From NCBI GenBank assembly GCA_964347995.1, contig CAYGBA010000050.1, positions 1-11,576 of the forward strand: a stretch of 11,576 nucleotides of DNA, read 5' to 3'. The DNA is from GCA-020348365 sp964347995. GTDB taxonomy: Archaea > Thermoproteota > Bathyarchaeia > Bathyarchaeales > Bathyarchaeaceae. A model generated the notes under the pieces. That model saw only the letters and a program-made list of their open reading frames with translations, did not search any database and was not told the origin of the DNA. Position numbers and translations under genes: made by a program. Position 1 is the first letter of the stretch. Every line of letters begins with the position of its first letter. This document shows, one piece after another, positions 1 through 4,764 of the stretch.

Positions 1-553
1 CCCTCGAAACATCCACCTCTGGAATGGTCACAACGGTTACCTCCACCTCCAAACCTGCCTCTCTGGCCTTATCAACAAACTCTAAAACCCCAGCAAAGGC
101 GCCCTCAAACTTTGGTCTACACACTTCGTTATAGGTCGCCTCATCCTGTGCGTTCAAGCCTACACTCACCATATCTACTCCTGCCTCCTTTAACTCCTCA
201 GCCACATCTCTCTCCTCACTCAACAAGTACCCATGACCATTTGTGTCCACCCTAACAACCTTCCCATGAAACCTCTTCACCCACCTCGCAACCTCCAACA
301 AGCAGTCCAGCCTCTCCAAAGGCTCCCCAAACCCACAAAAAACAACCTCCCTCCAATTCTTCCTGTTTATAACCTTCTGCAACTCCCTAATCACCTCCCT
401 CGAAGAGGGCTCACTCCGTAACTTCAGGTTAAAATCTCTGACACCATCCTTGAATCTTCTCAAACAGAAATAACAGTCATTAGAACACCTGTTAGTAATG
501 TTCAGATACAGCTTGTCACCAAGCCAATAGACCACACTAGAGCTCTTCCTCAT
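1..553 (-). CDS. Radical SAM protein, TatD-linked type (C-terminus cut by window edge)
   Basis: My reading of the minus strand gives 184 codons from ATG at 553 running off the left edge. The N-terminus (VVYWLGDKLYLNITNRC) leads into a radical SAM CxxxCxxC motif, Cys23, Cys27 and Cys30, which would hold the 4Fe-4S cluster that cleaves S-adenosylmethionine. GFGEP at residues 74-78 is the SAM-binding 'GGE'-type motif, and RVDTNGHG follows. The short 'LYLNITNRC' lead-in is typical of the small radical SAM family often found beside TatD-type nucleases. No TatD gene is visible here, though it could lie beyond the edge. Family members are about 200 residues, so only a short tail should be missing. 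The exact substrate is unknown for the family. An alternative GTG start lies 9 nt upstream at 562, and neither start has a clear ribosome site. The coding strand is very rich in G and T, the mirror of the pcna strand. Radical SAM call firm; subfamily likely. Confidence 0.88.
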   Translation of the reverse strand, partial: MRKSSSVVYWLGDKLYLNITNRCSNDCYFCLRRFKDGVRDFNLKLRSEPSSREVIRELQKVINRKNWREVVFCGFGEPLERLDCLLEVARWVKRFHGKVVRVDTNGHGYLLSEERDVAEELKEAGVDMVSVGLNAQDEATYNEVCRPKFEGAFAGVLEFVDKAREAGLEVEVTVVTIPEVDVSR

Positions 554-599
554 AAAGATCACAAACTGTTTCCACTTTCATAGTAAACCCGCGAGAAAT

Positions 600-716
600 A
601 TGGAAAAAGGCATATACACACTCATTTTGGCAAATGTCTTACTGGCTTTGGTATTATCATTAGACAATGTAAATTTTGCTTTCGTTGTATCTGGATCATA
701 CAACAGGTCTAGCTAG
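600..716 (+). CDS. Possible 38-aa small membrane or secreted protein (doubtful)
   Basis: An ATG at 600 opens 38 codons ending at TAG 714-716, in the otherwise empty spacer between the radical SAM gene and pcna. The protein begins MEKGIYTLILANVLLALVLS, a short charged start followed by an unbroken hydrophobic stretch of about 17 residues, as in a signal peptide or a single membrane anchor. A polar tail ending in NRSS follows. There is no clear Shine-Dalgarno motif; GCGAGA lies just upstream. I do not recognise a family. It could be a real small protein, the remains of a longer secreted protein that lost its body, or chance. Confidence 0.25.
   Translation: MEKGIYTLILANVLLALVLSLDNVNFAFVVSGSYNRSS
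613..621 (-). promoter_or_regulatory. Possible TATA box for the radical SAM gene
   Basis: On the minus strand the sequence reads GTGTATATG about 60 nt upstream of the ATG at 553. It is the most TATA-like stretch in the spacer in that direction. The match is weak and no B-recognition element stands out. Confidence 0.2.
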
Positions 717-771
717 AGGTTTGTGCGTGTGTTTGAGAGTTCCCCAAAGATCAAAAGTCGGAGACAAGTAA

Positions 772-780
772 GATTAAAAT
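772..780 (+). promoter_or_regulatory. Possible TATA box for pcna-priL
   Basis: GATTAAAAT, preceded by a purine-rich stretch (GGAGACAAGTAA) that could serve as a B-recognition element. A start site about 25-30 nt downstream would give a leader of roughly 20-25 nt that includes the AAAGGAGAG at 807-815. Spacing is sensible, but the box is not a strong consensus. Confidence 0.35.
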
Positions 781-825
781 GGCTGAACCATTAAACAATA
801 CCAGCCAAAGGAGAGAACACACCAC

Positions 826-1581
826 TTGTTCAAGATTAAGATGGCAGACGCAAAATCCCTCAAAGACATGGTCACAGCCATATCCATCCTCATAGACGAA
901 GCCACCTTCAACATAAGCCCCGAAGCCATAACGCTTCGAGCCATGGATCCCTCACGAGTAGCCATGATAGACTTCCAATGGCCAAAGACAGTCTTCGACG
1001 AATACACATGCACAGAATCTACAAAAATGTGCATAAACATAAGTGAACTACTAAAGTTGCTAAGAAGAACGGGAAGAGACGAAACCATCGAGCTTTCACT
1101 AGACGAGAAAACCGCAAGACTCAAACTAATCATCAGAGGAAACTACACCCGCACTTTCAACATGCCAACCCTAGAAGCCATGGATGAAGAGGTCCCAACG
1201 CCAAAAGTAACCTTCAAAATAAAAGCAAAAACAACAACCCAAGGGCTACACCAAGCCATAGAAGACGCCTCCCTCGTAAGCGACCACGTCCGCATAGAAG
1301 CAGACAAAGAAAAGCTGACACTAAACGCTACAGGAGACCTCATGGGAGCAAACATAGAGCTCAGAAAAGGAAGCGACGCTCTTCTAGACATTCAAGCCGA
1401 AGAACCATCTAAAGCCACGTTCAGCCTAAGCTACCTCACAGAGATAGTAAAAGCAGCATCATCCACATCAGACCTTGCAACAATAGAATTCGCGACAGAC
1501 ATGCCCATCAGGCTAGACTTCCAACAACCAAAGGAGGGAAAACTAACCTACTACCTAGCCCCCCGCATAGAAGTAGAATAA
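826..1581 (+). CDS. pcn: DNA polymerase sliding clamp (PCNA)
   Basis: This 251-residue protein has the normal archaeal PCNA length. It should form the trimeric ring that tethers DNA polymerase, FEN1, ligase and other factors to DNA. The N-terminus MFKIKMADAKSLKDMV matches the first strand and helix of archaeal clamps (MFKA..DAK.LKD), and ITLRAMDPSRVAMIDF and the C-terminal LAPRIEVE are family hallmarks. The TTG at 826 is chosen over the ATG at 841 because the latter would delete MFKIK, which forms the first beta strand. AAAGGAGAG at 807-815 provides a ribosome site 10-12 nt away. priL follows within about 20 nt, so the two are probably one operon. Codons are unusually rich in A and C for a plus-strand gene (many ATA, CTA, ACA, CCA). 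Identification is firm. Confidence 0.97.
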   Translation: MFKIKMADAKSLKDMVTAISILIDEATFNISPEAITLRAMDPSRVAMIDFQWPKTVFDEYTCTESTKMCINISELLKLLRRTGRDETIELSLDEKTARLKLIIRGNYTRTFNMPTLEAMDEEVPTPKVTFKIKAKTTTQGLHQAIEDASLVSDHVRIEADKEKLTLNATGDLMGANIELRKGSDALLDIQAEEPSKATFSLSYLTEIVKAASSTSDLATIEFATDMPIRLDFQQPKEGKLTYYLAPRIEVE

Positions 1582-1584
1582 AAC

Positions 1585-1589
1585 GGAGG
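1585..1589 (+). promoter_or_regulatory. Shine-Dalgarno motif of priL that points to a non-standard start
   Basis: GGAGG begins 4 nt after the pcna stop. It sits exactly 8 nt before GTA at 1598, which is in frame with the conserved N-terminus of PriL, and 65 nt before the first standard start (ATG 1655). The spacing argues that translation begins near 1598. Confidence 0.55.
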
Positions 1590-1597
1590 CATAGCCA

Positions 1598-2617
1598 GTA
1601 CTCACAACCCTTGACCTAGCCAAATACCCATTCACACCACAAGCCACAAACTACATGAAAACTCTAGGTATGGAAATCGCTGACCTAGAAAGCCCAGAGT
1701 ACAAACCCATTTTGGAAAGAGCCCAAAAACGAATAGAAGAAGCCATTCTTTTCGGATCAATAAAAGAACAATCCCAAAAAGACGACATCGAAATCCCATC
1801 CTTTCCCATAGCAGTTTTGATGATAGCCGCCACAAACGACCAACCACTCAAGAGAAGATACGCACTAGCCGAAGCCAAGCGCGCCTCCGAACTACTCAAG
1901 GACGAGGACACAGATATGATAGTAGGAATCGCGGAAAACTTCGACTGGAAGATCAAGCCCATCCAAGAAGACGGCCAAACATACGATCTCACCCTCCACT
2001 TCACAGATTTCCTTAAGAACGCAGCAAATCTTCACAGCAAAAAATGGAAACTCGTCAACAGACAAATGCTAAACGGAGAAGTTTGCCTCACAAAAACAGA
2101 GGCAAGCCGTCTCTTAGAAGAAGAAGTACGGAGACACATTGAAGAGAAACTAGACATAAAAGTCGGATCACTGCCAGACCCAATCACCAAACGCGTAGAA
2201 CAATTAGATAAACTCTTCTCAGAAAGAAAGGCAAAGATAAAGATGGAAGAACTGCCCAAAGAGGTAGTCATCCCAGCCTTTCCCCCATGCATAACAAGAC
2301 TACATGACACTATATCATCAGGCCGAAACATCTCGCACATAGGAAGATTCGCCCTAACATCGTTCCTCGTAAACGTAGGCATGACCACAGAAAACGTCAC
2401 CAACCTCTTCCGGGCACTCCCAGACTTCAGAGAAAGACTAACTCGATATCAAGTAGAACATATAGCAGGCAGAAGAGGATCACGAACAAAATACGTCCCA
2501 CCCAAATGCGAGACACTACAAACCCACGGAGTCTGCCAAAACAAAGACGAAATCTGCAAAGGAATACGACACCCACTAGCCTACTACAGAAGAAAAATCA
2601 GAGCTGTCAAAACATAG
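1598..2617 (+). CDS. priL: DNA primase large subunit PriL, no standard start codon
   Basis: PriL is the non-catalytic subunit of the archaeal primase. It binds PriS and helps start and count the primer through a C-terminal 4Fe-4S domain. The four cluster cysteines are visible: Cys212 in FPPC, Cys285 in PPKC, Cys294 in GVC and Cys301 in EIC (numbered from ATG 1655), followed by the HPLAYYRRK that ends this domain. The first standard start, ATG 1655, gives 320 residues. The same frame stays open upstream and encodes LTTLDLAKYPFTPQATNY, which holds the 'DLAKYPF' opening conserved in PriL proteins. I therefore start at GTA 1598 (339 residues), one mismatch from GTG and 8 nt after GGAGG; an in-frame TAG at 1592-1594 blocks anything longer. 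A one-base sequence error is the plain alternative. Downstream of pcna, probably the same transcript. Identity is firm; the start is uncertain. Confidence 0.93.
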   Translation, partial: VLTTLDLAKYPFTPQATNYMKTLGMEIADLESPEYKPILERAQKRIEEAILFGSIKEQSQKDDIEIPSFPIAVLMIAATNDQPLKRRYALAEAKRASELLKDEDTDMIVGIAENFDWKIKPIQEDGQTYDLTLHFTDFLKNAANLHSKKWKLVNRQMLNGEVCLTKTEASRLLEEEVRRHIEEKLDIKVGSLPDPITKRVEQLDKLFSERKAKIKMEELPKEVVIPAFPPCITRLHDTISSGRNISHIGRFALTSFLVNVGMTTENVTNLFRALPDFRERLTRYQVEHIAGRRGSRTKYVPPKCETLQTHGVCQNKDEICKGIRHPLAYYRRKIRAVKT

Positions 2618-2634
2618 CTTTCCTCATATTCACC

Positions 2635-2706
2635 TCAAACGATCTGATAGTCTTTGATCGGGTGGGTCCCAACGAATCGTGATCCGCCGGTCACCAAGAC
2701 TGTCAT
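2635..2706 (-). pseudogene. Truncated NAD-dependent sugar epimerase/dehydratase (N-terminal stub)
   Basis: ATG at 2706 on the minus strand opens 23 codons beginning MTVLVTGGSRFVGTH and ends at TGA 2635-2637. This is the first beta strand and the dinucleotide-binding turn (TGGxxFxG) of extended short-chain dehydrogenases such as UDP-glucose epimerases and dTDP-glucose dehydratases, whose members usually run to about 300 residues. After the motif the sequence becomes unrelated (PIKDYQIV) and stops. The ATG lies 7 nt past the stop of the upstream glycosyltransferase gene, as expected for the third gene of a sugar operon. The other two frames did not restore the family, so a deletion or junction fits better than a frameshift. 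The stub ends 17 bp from the end of priL. It is too short to be an enzyme. Confidence 0.6.
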
Positions 2707-2712
2707 CAATGA

Positions 2713-3810
2713 TCACTTTGTCAAGAGACTCAAAAGGAAGTCTTCCAGTCTTGTTACTATCACGTTCCAATCTAGCGATTGGGCACCGCTGATAGCGTTA
2801 TCTGCAAATGATTTCCACTCGTCTTTATTTTTCAGCATTCTTATGAAACATCTACTGACCACACGCGAAGCTGGGCTTGTTATTTCACCTGAATTATATT
2901 TTTGTACAATGTCCCTAGCACCATTTCCCTGGAAGTCTGCAGTAATAATCGGAGTTCCTGAAGCCATGGCCTCTGCGACAACCCTTGGAAATCCCTCCCT
3001 TTCGCTGAGTAAAGCCAAGACCCAAGCGCGTTTAAGAAGATTGATCTTCTCGCGTTCGGGTAAGTAACCATGCAGCGTTATGAAATCCTCGCAACCTTCT
3101 ATTTTCTCTTTTAACTGCTGATAGGAAGGACCATCCCCGACAATATCCAGAGTTACCGTGGGACAGATTTCACGAGTGATTCTTACGGCATCTATGAGCA
3201 TATTCAGGTGCTTGTGGGGTACCAATCTGCCTACATATAATATCTTTCCGCTTTCTTTTTCCTCCAATTCGCTCGTGTATAGCTTGGTGTTTACTCCGCT
3301 TGGTATCTCCTCTACCTTGGTGCCGTCAATCTTACAGGTTTCGGTCAACCATGACCTCGTTGAAGGGCAGACGGTCGTATGTGCGTCCGGTAGCCTCGCT
3401 ATCCCCCTTTGGATTGCACTTACTAAGCCCTTGAGCCAAATTTCGCACCAATCAATCAAGGTAATGCATTGACAAACTGGTTCCGCTAGGGCTACGTGAA
3501 AAAGGGGCCATTGATTGAACAAAACCACATCAAATGAAGCGGAGGACAACTTAGCAGCAGTTTCAATCGCGTATCTTGCTACTCCCATCACGTTGCGTGA
3601 TCCCGGTTTTACGTAGTCTTTTACGTACGCATACCGGTGAATGAACACTCTGCTCGACTTTTCTTCTTCAGGAAGATCTTTCCTGAACTGTAAAGTATAG
3701 ATATGTACTTCGTGTCCAAGTTTGGCTAGATGTGAGGAGAGCTCTCTATAGCGGTTTTCTTGGCCTCCAATATGGGGAGGAAAGAGTTCCGTCGCGATGG
3801 CTATGCGGAA
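2713..3810 (-). CDS. GT-B glycosyltransferase, family 4-like, no standard start codon
   Basis: A retaining GT-B enzyme that would move a sugar from a nucleotide donor to a lipid-linked or surface glycan at the inner face of the membrane. The C-terminal donor domain is clear: IPSGVNTKLY, ILYVGRLVPHK, LDIVGDGPSY, HGYLP, and the EX7E motif in EREGFPRVVAEAMASG. The first standard start, GTG 3648, gives only 311 residues and loses the acceptor-side Rossmann start. The same frame upstream reads FRIAIATELFPPHIGGQENR then YRELSSHLAKLGHEVHIYTL, a textbook GT4 N-terminus where 'MKIAIVTE.FPP..GG' is usual. I therefore place the start at TTC 3810 (365 residues, normal for the family), 8 nt after GGAGG; an in-frame TAG at 3823-3825 blocks anything longer. 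ATA at 3804 is another candidate. The 5' end overlaps the GT-A gene by about 65 nt. Function firm at family level; sugar unknown. Confidence 0.88.
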   Translation of the reverse strand, partial: FRIAIATELFPPHIGGQENRYRELSSHLAKLGHEVHIYTLQFRKDLPEEEKSSRVFIHRYAYVKDYVKPGSRNVMGVARYAIETAAKLSSASFDVVLFNQWPLFHVALAEPVCQCITLIDWCEIWLKGLVSAIQRGIARLPDAHTTVCPSTRSWLTETCKIDGTKVEEIPSGVNTKLYTSELEEKESGKILYVGRLVPHKHLNMLIDAVRITREICPTVTLDIVGDGPSYQQLKEKIEGCEDFITLHGYLPEREKINLLKRAWVLALLSEREGFPRVVAEAMASGTPIITADFQGNGARDIVQKYNSGEITSPASRVVSRCFIRMLKNKDEWKSFADNAISGAQSLDWNVIVTRLEDFLLSLLTK

Positions 3811-4573
3811 TTCGGATGCCTCCTAATGAACTTTCAATTGATTTTTTCTCGTCATCCAAAGTGCCACTAGACCTACGTAATTTGAATAGATATAATAGGT
3901 TTTTAAAGCCGTCTGTGAACGTTTTGACTTTCTGTTTTCCTATTCTCTTTCTATAGGCTATTGGCACCTCTGTTGCCCTGAACTTTCTGAAAGCATGCAA
4001 CTTGATTTCTTCAGAAAAGGCCATTCCATATGCTTGCAACTTGATTTCGTCCAAAATAGCTTTTCTGAACACCCACATACCTGACTGAGAATCTCTCATA
4101 TCTATTGAGAAAAGTGCCCGTGTCAAGTGAGTTAGTAGGCGATTGCCGATTATATGTGGACTGTTCATTGTTTCTTTCTTCAGGTGGGCAAACCTATTTG
4201 TTGAAACAAAATCTAGATTTTCCTCTTCGAGCAATTTGACTAGATTAGGAATCAGATATGCCGGATAGGAGAAGTCACCATCTAAGGTGACAATCACGCC
4301 ACCTTGCGCGTGTTCGAAACCCGTCATATATGCTCGTCCGTATCCAGGCGTCTGCTCCACGATGACTTTGGCTCCTGCTTCTTTCCCTATCCGTCTTGTC
4401 ATGTCGCTAGAATTTCCGTCGACTATTATGATTTCACAACCATAGCCCAATTTCTCTATTTGTGAGACTGGTATCTCATTGATCGTTCTATCTATTCCTC
4501 GTTCTTCATTCAATGTAGGAATAACTATGCTAATGAGTTCATTAGCCGTGTGATTCTCCCCCCAGCTCCCCAC
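3746..4573 (-). CDS. GT-A glycosyltransferase, family 2, dolichol-phosphate-sugar synthase type
   Basis: A 275-residue inverting GT-A enzyme, probably one that loads a sugar onto dolichol phosphate or a related lipid carrier. Family 2 marks are ISIVIPTLNEE (residues 14-24), EIIIVDGNSSD (47-57), a DGD metal-binding motif in VTLDGDFSYP (98-100), and QSGMWVFRK followed by FSEEIKLHAF, where dolichol-phosphate mannosyltransferase-like proteins have their acceptor region. I see no membrane segment at the C-terminus. The start is GTG 4573 with no ribosome site before it. A run reading GGGGGGAG sits just inside the gene (4556-4563) with ACG 6 nt later, so a shorter start is possible. The last 20 or so residues overlap the N-terminal coding of the GT4 gene and look like read-through rather than family sequence. 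It is divergent from the GT-C-like gene. Confidence 0.88.
   Translation of the reverse strand: MGSWGENHTANELISIVIPTLNEERGIDRTINEIPVSQIEKLGYGCEIIIVDGNSSDMTRRIGKEAGAKVIVEQTPGYGRAYMTGFEHAQGGVIVTLDGDFSYPAYLIPNLVKLLEEENLDFVSTNRFAHLKKETMNSPHIIGNRLLTHLTRALFSIDMRDSQSGMWVFRKAILDEIKLQAYGMAFSEEIKLHAFRKFRATEVPIAYRKRIGKQKVKTFTDGFKNLLYLFKLRRSSGTLDDEKKSIESSLGGIRIPHSHRDGTLSSPYWRPRKPL
3819..3823 (-). promoter_or_regulatory. Shine-Dalgarno motif inside the GT-A gene, serving the GT4 gene
   Basis: Reading TTAGGAGGC on the minus strand, the GGAGG lies exactly 8 nt before TTC 3810, the codon that aligns with the usual initiator of GT4 proteins (F-RIAIATE for M-KIAIVTE). The spacing is the same as at priL. Confidence 0.5.
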
Positions 4574-4621
4574 AAAGCGCTTTCTTCAGTTTTCGCACGT
4601 GCAACCTTCCGTTTTCTGCAA

Positions 4622-4633
4622 CTCTAGATATAA
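4622..4633 (-). promoter_or_regulatory. Possible TATA box for the glycosyltransferase operon
   Basis: The minus strand reads TTATATCTAGAG about 55 nt upstream of GTG 4573. This is a fair TATA match, placed to drive the two glycosyltransferase genes and, once, the epimerase. Confidence 0.3.
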
Positions 4634-4675
4634 CTCTTATCAGTCTTTTGGTTGGCCTCGTCTTTGAAACCTCAG

Positions 4676-4694
4676 CTTTAAACTATTTATATCC
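4676..4694 (+). promoter_or_regulatory. Likely TATA region for the GT-C-like gene and archaeosortase gene
   Basis: Two overlapping AT blocks, TTTAAACT and TATTTATATCC, in the divergent spacer. The second is the better archaeal box. A start site near 4715 would leave a leader of about 50 nt to ATG 4765. Confidence 0.4.
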
Positions 4695-4764
4695 AATTCT
4701 AGAACTATCGGATGATTTACGTATACCTCCTGGTGACTAACGACGCGTGCAGAGGACTGCTGAA

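Noticed and set aside
233..421. 62-codon plus-strand ORF rich in proline and leucine
   Set aside because: It is antisense to the radical SAM gene, and its odd composition follows from the C-rich strand.
554..825. Search for a tRNA or other structural RNA in the longest spacer
   Set aside because: No T-loop motif, no acceptor pairing and no GC-rich structured block was seen.
774..1133. 119-codon minus-strand ORF over pcna
   Set aside because: Serine- and methionine-rich antisense shadow of a well-conserved gene, without any recognisable motif.
1591..1614. ATA at 1591 right after GGAGG as the start of priL
   Set aside because: It is out of frame with PriL and reaches a stop after seven codons.
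2654..3067. 137-codon plus-strand ORF across the 3' part of the GT4 gene
   Set aside because: It lies antisense to clear GT4 motifs and resembles no family; it is a shadow of the GT4 reading frame.
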